Source of the DNA: Helicobacter sp.
GTDB taxonomy: Bacteria > Campylobacterota > Campylobacteria > Campylobacterales > Helicobacteraceae
Direction of reading: 5' to 3'
Length of the DNA: 64,000 nt
NCBI RefSeq assembly: GCF_017502485.1
Contig: NZ_JAFVUX010000028.1
Coordinates: 1-64,000 of the forward strand
Position 1 is the stretch's first letter. Each line of letters begins with the position of its first letter. Below, in pieces: positions 1 through 7,752 of this stretch. Both the position numbers and the translations under genes were made by a program. Under the pieces are notes generated by a model. It was not told the origin of the DNA. It was given only the letters and a program-made list of their open reading frames with translations, and searched no databases.

Positions 1-1
1 A

Positions 2-187
2 AGTCAAAACACCATAGAGAAGAAAATCACTAATGAGCAGATGTTTAAAAATAAAGAGCAAGAAGTCAAACAAATAGTTATTACCAATCCTAATGCCATA
101 GTGCTTATGCCCAAAGACCCACGCATTGATAAAAATGGATTCCCCGTGTTTGAGACAGGCAAAAAGAGCAGTAGTAGTGGGATTTAG
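2..187 (+). CDS. C-terminal fragment of an ICE gene (5' end outside window)
   Basis: An open frame runs from the window edge to a TAG stop and gives 61 residues. The tail is lysine-rich and ends in a Ser run (GKKSSSSGI). It contains a regular stretch around IVITNPNAIVLMPKDPRID. I do not recognise the family. Position at the end of the conjugation module makes a type IV secretion or coupling-protein tail possible, but nothing in the visible part proves it. The reading frame and stop are clear; the function is not. Confidence 0.6.
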   Translation, partial: SQNTIEKKITNEQMFKNKEQEVKQIVITNPNAIVLMPKDPRIDKNGFPVFETGKKSSSSGI

Positions 188-223
188 AAAAGCGGAGGCT
201 CAAGTAGGGGCTGGATAAGACTT

Positions 224-254
224 ATAGGCATACCCCTTGAGCAAGTATGCCTAT
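224..254. other. 10-bp perfect hairpin
   Basis: ATAGGCATAC (224-233) pairs with GTATGCCTAT (245-254) across an 11-nt loop. No U-run follows on either strand, so it is not a typical terminator. It lies just past the stop codon of the small minus-strand peptide gene and could stabilise the 3' end of that mRNA. Confidence 0.55.
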
Positions 255-262
255 TGGTAATC

Positions 263-334
263 CTAGTAAGCCTTGACTATTATCAATGATAATAGTAGTA
301 TAGCTACTAAGATTGTTGGAATAATCTTATCCAT
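263..334 (-). CDS. 23-residue hydrophobic peptide, candidate type I toxin
   Basis: A minus-strand ORF begins with ATG at 334-332 and ends with TAG at 265-263. A near-ideal ribosome binding site, AAAAGGAGG (349-341), stands six bases before the ATG, stronger than most sites in this window. The peptide begins MDKIIP, continues as one aliphatic membrane segment of about 15 residues (I, L, V, A) and ends VKAY. Tiny membrane peptides with strong ribosome sites in mobile elements are typical of type I toxins (Fst, Ldr, AapA classes). Plus-strand -10-like words near 287-304 and a hairpin at 367-390 could frame an antisense RNA over the start codon. It could also be a leader peptide or a chance ORF. 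No homologue is recognised. Confidence 0.45.
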   Translation of the reverse strand: MDKIIPTILVAILLLSLIIVKAY

Positions 335-366
335 AGATAACCTCCTTTTACAAAGTAGGCTATCGA

Positions 367-390
367 CTTAAGGGGTTGCCGCCCCTTAAG
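367..390. terminator. 9-bp hairpin, possible end of an antisense RNA
   Basis: CTTAAGGGG (367-375) pairs with CCCCTTAAG (382-390) across a 6-nt loop. The stem is perfect and GC-rich at its apex, but no U-tract follows. It is placed where a plus-strand RNA antisense to the small peptide gene would end. Confidence 0.4.
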
Positions 391-393
391 GAC

Positions 394-446
394 AGCCCCA
401 AGACATTATAGCGTAACTTGAGTAGCTGTAATGGGGCTTTTCTCTC
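394..446 (+). terminator. probable intrinsic terminator before the 575 gene
   Basis: AGCCCCA (394-400) pairs with TGGGGCT (432-438), and a pyrimidine tail TTTCTCTCT follows. The 31-nt loop contains a further small AGC/GCT pairing. It separates upstream ICE transcription from the promoter module at 482-552. Confidence 0.45.
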
Positions 447-481
447 TATCTGCTTATATTCCCTATCACATATCTTGACTT

Positions 482-552
482 ATGTTCATATGCCATTATC
501 ACACCTTGTCCTATGGAATGATTGTTTTTCTTCCTACAATGTAGCCTTAATC
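482..552 (+). promoter_or_regulatory. 71-bp promoter module, copy 1
   Basis: This segment matches 6609-6679 at 67 of 71 positions without gaps. It ends with a TACAAT -10-like word at 535-540, suited to start transcription for the gene at 575. The four differences are two paired swaps, TG/CA and CA/TG, flanking the same CCATTAT word. Conservation far beyond a -10 element suggests an operator or a common transcript leader. Confidence 0.6.
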
Positions 553-574
553 TAATAAATAAAGGATCAAGGCT

Positions 575-1867
575 ATGACTGAAAACGATTTAAAAGTGGA
601 AGAGTGGATAGATTCTTTCACCAAGATGTTTAGAATGCTGCAGCCAAAAGATAGAGACATTTATCTAAAAAAGCTTATGGAAGCAGTAGAAAACGCCAAG
701 AAAACACAAATGGAAGAAGACATTGCTAAAGAGAATCCAGCCAATGACTTCATAGATACAATTGCACAATCTGCCGCAGAGCTTGAAAATCAAATACAAA
801 CACAAGAGCTTATGGATACATTAAGCGAAGCCATTGATGAAGTAGCACAGGAAAATGATTCTAATATAGAAGCTACACAACTAGAATCCACGCAGACACA
901 AGAGCAAATTTCTCCACCACCCACGCAGGTGCAAGAAGATCAAGAACTTAGTGATAAAGAATTTGAGCGCGAGCTTGAAAAGGGCGGTTTTGTTCCCCTT
1001 GAAAAGCTAGATTTTTATCGCACCCTGCAAGACGCCATTGATGAGTTTATAGAATCCCACAAAGAAGAGCTACTTGAGCTTGGCATAATCTCCACTGATA
1101 CAGAAATGGGGATTGGTGCATTGTATGATAGAGACATTATCTTACCTAAAGAAGAGATAGATAAACTAGAGAAGCAATACAACAAAGACCCACAAAATTT
1201 CAACCCCACCATAAGCTTTGAAGAAGTCAAAAATCGGCGCATAGAGCACAATAACTTCAATAATATCTACCTTGATGAGATTGCTCAAAGCCTAGGCGAG
1301 CAATCCAACAATAAATCACTTGATGAAGTAAAAAAACTCAATCCAGATAGCTACTTTAGCGACATTATGGATTGGTTTAAGAAAAAGCAGATTGAAAATA
1401 TGAATATGCCTATGAGCAAAGATACCTTTAAAAAGGAATTTTACGACTATTGCAAAAATGGTATGAGTGAGAATGAAATGAAAATTCTGCTCATACTTGA
1501 CAATAAAGAACCTACAAAGCTCACAAAAGAGCATAAAGATATGATTAAAGAGGGACTAAAGCTTTGCACGGCAAATAACAAGCTGCTTGATAAGGGGTTA
1601 GAATCCGCAGTGCGTGCAAGCGTAGGTGAAAAGCTCACCAATGCCAATGCACTTGAGTTTAGCAAAACATTAGAAAAGGCTAAGGCTTCAAAAACCACTA
1701 TCGATAAGAAATTTATCGAGCCAGCCACTTCACAAAAGCTTATTGACACAATCAAGGCTGCCACACCAAAGCTCACTCAAGAAAACGCCAGAAATCTTGA
1801 TGATACGCTACTTGCCATACAGGGCAAATCCAATACCAAATCCAACAATCTCACCAAAACACTATAA
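575..1867 (+). CDS. ICE hypothetical protein, acidic, mainly helical (430 aa)
   Basis: A 430-residue protein starts at ATG 575 behind AAAGGAT and the promoter module at 482-552. The N-terminal 140 residues are very acidic and Gln/Glu-rich with coiled-coil-like helices. The middle (about residues 140-280) is more ordered, with repeated Leu/Glu heptads. The C-terminal 100 residues are Lys/Thr/Leu-rich helices. No signal peptide, membrane segment or catalytic motif is visible. It is the first gene of a plus-strand block leading to the ArdC homologue and may be a structural or DNA-transfer accessory protein, which is inference from position only. I do not recognise a named family. Confidence 0.75.
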   Translation: MTENDLKVEEWIDSFTKMFRMLQPKDRDIYLKKLMEAVENAKKTQMEEDIAKENPANDFIDTIAQSAAELENQIQTQELMDTLSEAIDEVAQENDSNIEATQLESTQTQEQISPPPTQVQEDQELSDKEFERELEKGGFVPLEKLDFYRTLQDAIDEFIESHKEELLELGIISTDTEMGIGALYDRDIILPKEEIDKLEKQYNKDPQNFNPTISFEEVKNRRIEHNNFNNIYLDEIAQSLGEQSNNKSLDEVKKLNPDSYFSDIMDWFKKKQIENMNMPMSKDTFKKEFYDYCKNGMSENEMKILLILDNKEPTKLTKEHKDMIKEGLKLCTANNKLLDKGLESAVRASVGEKLTNANALEFSKTLEKAKASKTTIDKKFIEPATSQKLIDTIKAATPKLTQENARNLDDTLLAIQGKSNTKSNNLTKTL

Positions 1868-1877
1868 AGGGGCAACT

Positions 1878-2084
1878 ATGGAACACCACAACACAACCAA
1901 AGACACTGCAAACTTAAACACTCTAGGGACACAAATTATTGTGCCAAATGCGCAAGAGTTAGAAGATTACGCACATCTTGCAGAAAATGGTGGAATTATG
2001 GATAGAAAGACTTTTAATGCCATAAAACTGCAAGAGCCACAAGCAATCTGCAATGCACAAGGAGTCAATAATGCAAATAAGTAG
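1878..2084 (+). CDS. small ICE protein (68 aa), unknown function
   Basis: ATG 1878 follows an AAAGGGGCAA ribosome site ten bases after the stop of the preceding gene, so this start is preferred over in-frame codons inside that gene. The product is polar, without membrane segment, Cys motif or signal peptide; its second half contains YAHLAENGGIMDRKTFNAIK. Its 3' end overlaps the start of the ArdC gene by 14 bases, implying translational coupling. Small acidic proteins paired with antirestriction genes are common in conjugative elements, but no family is recognised here. Confidence 0.6.
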   Translation: MEHHNTTKDTANLNTLGTQIIVPNAQELEDYAHLAENGGIMDRKTFNAIKLQEPQAICNAQGVNNANK

Positions 2085-3111
2085 TTTGGACAAATTTGCA
2101 CAAGAAATTGAGAGTAAAATCGTTGAAATGATTAAAAATGGCACTGCGCCTTGGCTAAAGCCTTGGGATTGCAAAAACGCTTCTCCGCGCAATCCAACCA
2201 CAGGGACAATTTACTCAGGGCTAAATTCTCTTAATCTCCTAGCTACGCAAATAGCACAAGGATACGATAGCCAAGAGTTTCTTACATTCAATCAAATAAA
2301 AGAGTTGGAGGGATCTGTTAAAAAGGGTGAAAAGGCTACAAAGATTCTCTACCGCAATCTTCTAGAAGCCAAAGATCCACCCAAAGAATTAGATGGGCGA
2401 TATACCACCATAGATGATAAAGTATATAGGAGAATCTTTAGTGCCTATGCTGTATTTAATATCGATCAGTGCGAGCATATCAATAAGGACAAACTCGCAG
2501 AGTTGAGAGAAAAATATGGCTTCAATAATGCATCAAAACAATTCCAAAACAACGATATTTTAGAATCCATCTTGCAAAATTCTGGTATCCACATTACCCA
2601 CTCCTACCAAGATAGAGCATATTATACTCCAGCGACAGACTCTATCACTCTGCCACATAAAAAATACTTCGACTCTAGCGAGCAATACTACTCAACAGCC
2701 CTACACGAGCTAGGACACGCCACAGGACACCTAAATAGACTCAATAGAGATCTAAGTGGTAAGTTTGGCACACCGCTATATGCCAAAGAAGAGCTTAGGG
2801 CAGAGTTATATTCATTTTTGCAAGCAATGGAGTTGCGCATTGATTATAACTTACACAATCACGCTTCCTATGTGGATTCTTGGATCAATGCACTAGAGAG
2901 AGACACAAAGGAAATTGGTAGGGCATTGAAAGATTGCGTAAAAATGGTGCAGTATGTCAAAGATAATTGGTATCCAAAAGAGCTACACAAAGAGCTTGCC
3001 AATGAGCAAAAACACTCTCAAACTGCGAGCAATGAGCAAGAAGTAAATAAGAATGCTACAAAGCACTACAATAACACAACGCCACCACGCTCTAATGGGA
3101 GAGAGCGATGA
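2071..3111 (+). CDS. ardC: ArdC-like antirestriction protein (ssDNA-binding plus zinc metallopeptidase-like domain)
   Basis: The start at 2071 is chosen because AAGGAG lies eight bases before it; an upstream ATG at 2053 lacks a site. Residues 1-125 fit the ArdC N-terminal ssDNA-binding domain (GTAPWLKPW, GLNSLNLL, VKKGEKATKILYRN, SAYAVFNIDQCE). Residues 170-280 form the metallopeptidase-like domain, with HELGHATGH from about residue 212 and a downstream EELRAEL as likely zinc ligand or base. ArdC proteins shield incoming single-stranded conjugative DNA from restriction in the recipient. The C-terminal 40 residues are a polar tail rich in Asn and Thr. It overlaps the next gene by four bases (ATGA). 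Assignment to the family is firm; activity is inferred. Confidence 0.88.
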   Translation: MQISSLDKFAQEIESKIVEMIKNGTAPWLKPWDCKNASPRNPTTGTIYSGLNSLNLLATQIAQGYDSQEFLTFNQIKELEGSVKKGEKATKILYRNLLEAKDPPKELDGRYTTIDDKVYRRIFSAYAVFNIDQCEHINKDKLAELREKYGFNNASKQFQNNDILESILQNSGIHITHSYQDRAYYTPATDSITLPHKKYFDSSEQYYSTALHELGHATGHLNRLNRDLSGKFGTPLYAKEELRAELYSFLQAMELRIDYNLHNHASYVDSWINALERDTKEIGRALKDCVKMVQYVKDNWYPKELHKELANEQKHSQTASNEQEVNKNATKHYNNTTPPRSNGRER

Positions 3112-3797
3112 GCAAAAGAGAGCTAGCACTATTTAACTTAGGCAAAAGCTTGGTGGAGTTGCTAGGAGAAGAATTGGCAATAGCAAATTTAACGCTGCTG
3201 TATCAGCGACACCCAGAAATGTTTGTTGATGAAGAAGAGCTAAAAAGAGTGATACAAAAGGTGGTGAGTAGCCCTGATATTATAGTGAAAAACCCTAAGG
3301 CAAAAAGTGATAAAGATTTTCTTGTTATAAAACAATTGGATCACAAAAAGGTTGGCGATATAGCTATACGAAATGATAATGGCACAAACATCATATTTCA
3401 CGCAAATAAAAAGAATATATCTAAGATTAATGTGGAGAAACTAAAGGAACAGATGTTGGTGGAGACGCCATCTGCACAAGCAGCACCCACAAGGTTAGAC
3501 CATTGCGCTGATAAACCAAATGATTTATCTAAGGACTGTAAAGCCCCTTCAACACCTGCTATCAGCATTATACCACACACTAAGCAACAGCTTCAGCAAG
3601 AGTTAGATAAACAGCTCAAATCCTATCTCACTGCACCATCAAAGCACCATAGAGAACGACACTTAGCTAATGCTAATGCCATTGCTATAAAAGCTAAAGA
3701 TAACAATATTGCCCTAGATTCTGCAAGCTTGCAAAAGCTTAAGCAATACAATAACAATGAAAAAAATTTATCTAAATCCAAAGGATTGCACAAATGA
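3108..3797 (+). CDS. ICE hypothetical protein (229 aa)
   Basis: The ATG overlaps the ArdC stop as ATGA, so the two are translationally coupled, and its own 3' end overlaps the nuclease gene by four bases. Residues 1-110 look like a compact alpha/beta domain (LFNLGKSLVELLGEELAIA, VGDIAIRNDNGTNIIFHANK). After about residue 115 comes a Pro/Thr/Ala-rich linker and then a Lys/Gln/Asn-rich helical tail. There is no signal peptide or membrane segment. No catalytic motif stands out and I cannot name a family. Tight packing between antirestriction and nuclease genes suggests a role in DNA transfer or establishment. Confidence 0.7.
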   Translation: MSKRELALFNLGKSLVELLGEELAIANLTLLYQRHPEMFVDEEELKRVIQKVVSSPDIIVKNPKAKSDKDFLVIKQLDHKKVGDIAIRNDNGTNIIFHANKKNISKINVEKLKEQMLVETPSAQAAPTRLDHCADKPNDLSKDCKAPSTPAISIIPHTKQQLQQELDKQLKSYLTAPSKHHRERHLANANAIAIKAKDNNIALDSASLQKLKQYNNNEKNLSKSKGLHK

Positions 3798-4309
3798 TAC
3801 CAATTAGCAAAAAATTATTAACCCTTATCCTAGCCGCCTTGCTGGGCGTTATTGGTGCGCAGTTTAGCGACTATAATCTCGCTTCCATCACGCCCAATAA
3901 AGGCACAATAGATGGAGCTATCATCAAAGTTTATGATGGCGATACTATTACCCTGCAAGCTCAAGGCAAAAAGCATAAGATTAGACTCTATGGGCTTGAT
4001 GCCCCAGAGATAGCGCAAAGCTTTGGAGTTAAAGCAAGAGACTATCTCTTGCAGCTTTGCCCCTTACATAGCAAAGCTCTTATAACAATCAAAGATACAG
4101 ATAAGTATGGGCGTATCGTTGGAATAGTTTCTTGCAATAACACCAATGTCAATGCCAAGCTTGTAAAAGATGGCTATGCGTGGGCATATCAAGACTACAC
4201 ACAAGCCTATCTGCCACTAGAAATATATGCAAGAGTCAATAAGCTTGGCTTATGGAGTGAAAAAAACCCAATAAAGCCAAGCGATTACAGAAAGCAAGGT
4301 AGATTCTAG
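3794..4309 (+). CDS. membrane-anchored or secreted thermonuclease (SNase) family protein
   Basis: Residues 7-25 form a hydrophobic signal or anchor segment. Residues 40-160 match the staphylococcal nuclease fold: VYDGDTITL, then IRLYGLDAPE near residues 62-71 (the Arg, Asp and Glu of the active site), then DKYGRIVG near 97-104 carrying the second catalytic Arg, and a closing LGLWSE. All expected catalytic residues are present, so a calcium-dependent nuclease acting outside the cytoplasm is plausible. The family is common next to conjugation genes in Campylobacterota elements. At 171 residues the length is normal. It is translationally coupled to the gene before it. Confidence 0.88.
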   Translation: MIPISKKLLTLILAALLGVIGAQFSDYNLASITPNKGTIDGAIIKVYDGDTITLQAQGKKHKIRLYGLDAPEIAQSFGVKARDYLLQLCPLHSKALITIKDTDKYGRIVGIVSCNNTNVNAKLVKDGYAWAYQDYTQAYLPLEIYARVNKLGLWSEKNPIKPSDYRKQGRF

Positions 4310-4335
4310 CACACATAAAAGATAAAGGAGAGCGT

Positions 4336-5502
4336 ATGCAAGATCTAACCAAGCTCCCATTGCACGAAATATTACTAAGCAATGGCTACACACTTGATAG
4401 AGAAAAAAGCTCTAGGAATAATCCTGTGCTATGCGATGATGATGGGCAAAAGCTTGTCATTAGCAAAAAAGGCGAAAACTATCTATACTTTAACCCAAAT
4501 GATGACAATGATCGTGGCAATATTATCTCCTATGCTCGCATAAGGGGCATTAGTGTGCAGGAGTTAGTAAAAAACTATGACCCCACCAAAGAAGTATCCC
4601 TACAAACCACTCAATCCTTTTTCCAAAACAAAGAGCAAGACCCATACCGCTTTATCAAGCAATATAATGACTTTAGTGAATGTGTCATTGCACAAAACCC
4701 CTTACTACAAAGGAGAGGCTTCTCGGCTGATATGCTTCAAGCATATCAAGGAATTTTAAAGCAAGATGAAAAAGGAAATCTTGTAACTGCGCAATACAAA
4801 TATAAATGCTTCAATTACCAAGATAAAGAGATACAGACAATTAGTATGTGTGGCTACACTAAAAGACTTAATATTCCCATCACTAAGAACCAAGATGGGA
4901 CATTAAAAGAGCGACCACTAAAAAACATCAATTATGGCAACAAAGGCTTTGAAATCCTATTAACCAATAATGATTACGCAAAGATGAGCCATATCATTAT
5001 CACGGAATCCATTTTTGATTCCCTAGCCTATATGCAGATGAAAAACCTAGATCCCCATAAATGTGTGCTGCTCTCTACTTCAGGTAACTTCAATTTAGAA
5101 TCACAAAAAATGAGCTTTGAACATATTTTTGATAAAGTGTGCAATGCGCGTATAGTGCTTGCATTTGATAATGATGAGCAAGGGAGAAAATACACTAAAG
5201 ATATGGAGCGTTATATTGCTTATGAGCGCAATAAACTGCCAATCACCTACACGCCATTTGCCAAAGATTGCAATGATGATTTAAAGTTGATGAACTTAAT
5301 CAAAAAGCCACTAAACAAAGAGTCTTACCAGCAATGGGCGAATTACACAATTTATCAGTATAAGCACGCCAGATCTAGCAATGATAGAGCGTTGCTGCTC
5401 CATAACCTACGCAAAGCAAACAACATAAAGCCGCTTGATGAAGAGAACAAGCAAGCATTTAACACAATGCTTAAGCATAAAAGAGTTAGGGATATACAAT
5501 AG
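4336..5502 (+). CDS. TOPRIM-domain primase-like protein
   Basis: ATG 4336 follows AAAGGAGAG. The N-terminal 80 residues resemble a primase zinc-ribbon-like region without its cysteines (YLYFNPNDDNDRGNIISYAR), the arrangement seen in DUF3991/TOPRIM plasmid and ICE proteins. The C-terminal half carries TOPRIM signatures: the acidic residue in ITESIFDSLAY near residue 222, and VLAFDNDEQGRK with the acidic D-x-D near 277. Such proteins probably make primers or handle single-stranded DNA after conjugative transfer. It is followed directly by the gene at 5505. Domain call is strong; the exact reaction is inferred. Confidence 0.8.
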   Translation: MQDLTKLPLHEILLSNGYTLDREKSSRNNPVLCDDDGQKLVISKKGENYLYFNPNDDNDRGNIISYARIRGISVQELVKNYDPTKEVSLQTTQSFFQNKEQDPYRFIKQYNDFSECVIAQNPLLQRRGFSADMLQAYQGILKQDEKGNLVTAQYKYKCFNYQDKEIQTISMCGYTKRLNIPITKNQDGTLKERPLKNINYGNKGFEILLTNNDYAKMSHIIITESIFDSLAYMQMKNLDPHKCVLLSTSGNFNLESQKMSFEHIFDKVCNARIVLAFDNDEQGRKYTKDMERYIAYERNKLPITYTPFAKDCNDDLKLMNLIKKPLNKESYQQWANYTIYQYKHARSSNDRALLLHNLRKANNIKPLDEENKQAFNTMLKHKRVRDIQ

Positions 5503-5504
5503 TA

Positions 5505-6170
5505 ATGGGGGATAAGCACCAAGATAGCTTTGCTACACTATTGCGGCAAGCAAACATCAAGCAGCAGCTACAAGAAACATTTATCAAACAACTAGCAGAA
5601 CTAAATGATTCTTACATACATACGGGAATACAGCTAGAATATCGCATATCCAGCATACCTACAAGCGATGATACACAAAGCTATGCTACAATAGAAGAAC
5701 ACTATTTGCTTATCAAAGATGGCAGCAAGCAAACAGAAATCCTATTGGAGCTACCTAATGAATACGACACCAATCGCACACCAGAGCAATACAGAGAACA
5801 ACTCAAACAAGCCTATAAGAATGAGCTGGGAAGAAGTGCAAGCATACTACAAGAAAGGAGCAGACGAGATGAAGAAAGAAGCAGACGAGATGAAGAAATT
5901 AGCAGATATGATGGAGACATTCGTAGATTATATGATAGCCAAATATCGCCCCAAGAAGCCAACGCAGCAGAGAGAAAAGTCTATGCAGAGCTAGAATCTA
6001 GGGCAAAAGTTATCAAAGAGCATAGAAAAGCTCAAGCACTCCACATTAGTGATAACTCTTTACTAAAAGAGCTTCTTACACTATCCAAGCCAAAACCACA
6101 AAGTAACACTAAAGAGAATCAAAAAACCAAGCCCAATAAGTCTAATGACAATATCTCTAAAAAACGATAG
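5505..6170 (+). CDS. ICE hypothetical protein with Arg/Glu/Asp repeats (221 aa)
   Basis: The ATG lies two bases after the upstream stop, so it is probably coupled. Residues 1-110 form a mixed domain (LEYRISSIPTSDDTQSYATIEEHYLLIKDG); residues 115-140 are an SRRDEERSRRDEE-type tandem repeat created by a 21-base direct duplication near 5860-5900; the rest is a charged helical tail. No known domain is recognised. A second frame from 5830 to 5994 encodes a more hydrophobic, helix-like sequence over the same bases (see findings). That leaves some doubt whether the original gene ended in that other frame. Confidence 0.65.
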   Translation: MGDKHQDSFATLLRQANIKQQLQETFIKQLAELNDSYIHTGIQLEYRISSIPTSDDTQSYATIEEHYLLIKDGSKQTEILLELPNEYDTNRTPEQYREQLKQAYKNELGRSASILQERSRRDEERSRRDEEISRYDGDIRRLYDSQISPQEANAAERKVYAELESRAKVIKEHRKAQALHISDNSLLKELLTLSKPKPQSNTKENQKTKPNKSNDNISKKR

Positions 6171-6236
6171 TTATTTTAAGGGGTAAAAAGTTCATCAAAT
6201 AGCGTATTTTACGATATTTTAGGCATTTATAGATAG

Positions 6237-6242
6237 TATAAT
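6237..6242 (+). promoter_or_regulatory. -10 box TATAAT for the 6270 gene
   Basis: A perfect TATAAT follows an AT-rich stretch with phased T-runs, the usual epsilonproteobacterial sigma70 layout. It stands 28 bases before ATG 6270, with AAGGAT as ribosome site. Confidence 0.6.
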
Positions 6243-6269
6243 TGTGTATCTTAAAAATAAGGATAGGCA

Positions 6270-6572
6270 ATGAGAAAGACTAAGAGACTTATCAATAAGT
6301 TAGCACAAGAGTTTTTTGATGATATGAGCGCAAAAGAGCAAGAGCGTTTTATTATCAAAAAGATAAAGGCATCAAAAGAATTTAGGACATTTATTAAGAG
6401 TCGCTTTTTACAAGAAGAACCAGCTTTGTTTGATGTGAGCGATCGTGGAGATTGGATAGGAAGCGAGCGCGATAAGGCATTGTATTTAAAAATGTGTCCG
6501 CAGCTTTTTGATGCAGAAGTATCGTGGCAGGAAGTAGAAGAGTGGGTAGATCGTAGAAATAGATGCTTGTAG
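6270..6572 (+). CDS. ICE hypothetical protein (100 aa)
   Basis: ATG 6270 has AAGGAT eight bases upstream and its own TATAAT promoter, separating it from the preceding operon. The protein is charged and helical: KRLINKLAQEFFDDMSAKEQ, then a central DVSDRGDWIGSERDKALYLK, then WQEVEEWVDRRN. It has no membrane segment or cysteine cluster. The independent promoter suits a small regulator or entry-exclusion-type accessory, but no helix-turn-helix is evident and I do not recognise the family. Confidence 0.65.
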   Translation: MRKTKRLINKLAQEFFDDMSAKEQERFIIKKIKASKEFRTFIKSRFLQEEPALFDVSDRGDWIGSERDKALYLKMCPQLFDAEVSWQEVEEWVDRRNRCL

Positions 6573-6608
6573 CTTAAGTGCAAGCAGGAGATGCGCCGCC
6601 CCTGACTA

Positions 6609-6679
6609 ATGTTCATACACCATTATTGCACCTTGTCCTATGGAATGATTGTTTTTCTTCCTACAATGTAGCCTTAATC
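6609..6679 (+). promoter_or_regulatory. 71-bp promoter module, copy 2
   Basis: This is the second copy of the 482-552 module, 67 of 71 identical and ungapped. It includes the TACAAT -10-like word at 6662-6667 and drives the block beginning at 6727. Two ICE gene blocks therefore share one promoter or leader and are probably regulated together. Confidence 0.6.
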
Positions 6680-6726
6680 CTAGTCCTTAATCCTAAAGAC
6701 TAAGAAAAACAATGTAAGGAGCAGTT

Positions 6727-7734
6727 ATGACAGATCAAGAGTTTAAGGCAAAGTTTGAATCAATCAAGCAAAGTGCGGTTGCAGAAATTGTCACTGCAAT
6801 AATGCGAAAAGATGCCCCATTTTTACAAAATGTAAGCAAAGAGAAATTGCAACAAAGAGCCTATAATGCGAGCAATGGCTTGGCATATGAGGGGGTAAAT
6901 TCCTTGCTATTGGATATAAAGCAAGCCCAGCACGGCTATGCAAGCAATGAGTGGATCAGTTTAGAAGAAGCGCAAAAACTCGGTGCTTCAAAAGATGAGA
7001 TACAAAATATACGCGATACTTGGAGAGAAAATTACGCCGATAAATGCGCAAAAGTGCATTATTTGCAAAAAACAGCAATAGTAAATGCGCACAAGCTTGA
7101 TGAGTTTGGTCAAAAGATTCCTTTGAAAAATGATCAAGGAGAGCAAAGAATAGGAAAAAATGGCGAGCCATTGTTTGAATACGATGGGCAGGTAAAAACC
7201 AATCCAAAGACAGGCAAAAGTTATTTTGAGATAAGGCAAGAGAGAATCACTCTGGAGCAGCCAATTCTACGCACAGAGCTTTTGTATAATGTGGAAGAGT
7301 TTAAAAGCATTGATAAAGAAAAGATCCGCGAGCTAAATACCCAGCAAGTTAAAAAGCATCTCTTAAAGAATTTACAAGAACACCAAAATGGCAATGATAG
7401 AACAAGAGTATTTTTTGAAGATTTAAAAGAGAGCCTCTACCCAGAAACAGCAAAGCAAATAGAATCTTACTTCAAAGCCCAAAGTTTTGAGAAAGATTAC
7501 ATTGCTAATACCAAGAATCAGCCTGCGCATACCATTAAACCAGAAGCAAAACAAAGCGTGGATAAAGCCATAGAATCTAGCAAGACAGCAAAAGAAGAAG
7601 TGGCTAAAAAGGACTATGCTCCAAAAACCAAGAAAGCGCAAAAAAGCATTGAAGCAAAGCAGCAAGAAAAGACCAAGTCTAAATATCAAACAAATACCCC
7701 TCCACCAAAAAAATCTAAAGCAATGGGGCGATAA
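6727..7734 (+). CDS. ArdC-N-like ssDNA-binding domain protein (335 aa)
   Basis: ATG 6727 follows TAAGGAGC. Residues 8-75 keep the layout of the ArdC N-terminal domain (IVTAIMRKDAPF, YNASNGLAYEGVNSLLLDI, GYASNEWISLEEAQKLG), and about residues 175-200 contain ILRTELLYNVEEF, comparable with the AVFN-type strand of ArdC. The metallopeptidase HExxH is absent. An Asp/Gly/Lys-rich hairpin (LKNDQGEQRIGKNGEPLF) is inserted between. The C-terminal 90 residues are a Lys/Gln/Pro-rich disordered tail. It is followed by the SSB gene, which fits handling of transferred single-stranded DNA. Domain assignment is by pattern and less certain than for the gene at 2071. Confidence 0.65.
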   Translation: MTDQEFKAKFESIKQSAVAEIVTAIMRKDAPFLQNVSKEKLQQRAYNASNGLAYEGVNSLLLDIKQAQHGYASNEWISLEEAQKLGASKDEIQNIRDTWRENYADKCAKVHYLQKTAIVNAHKLDEFGQKIPLKNDQGEQRIGKNGEPLFEYDGQVKTNPKTGKSYFEIRQERITLEQPILRTELLYNVEEFKSIDKEKIRELNTQQVKKHLLKNLQEHQNGNDRTRVFFEDLKESLYPETAKQIESYFKAQSFEKDYIANTKNQPAHTIKPEAKQSVDKAIESSKTAKEEVAKKDYAPKTKKAQKSIEAKQQEKTKSKYQTNTPPPKKSKAMGR

Positions 7735-7752
7735 GCCTGCATAAAAGGATAA

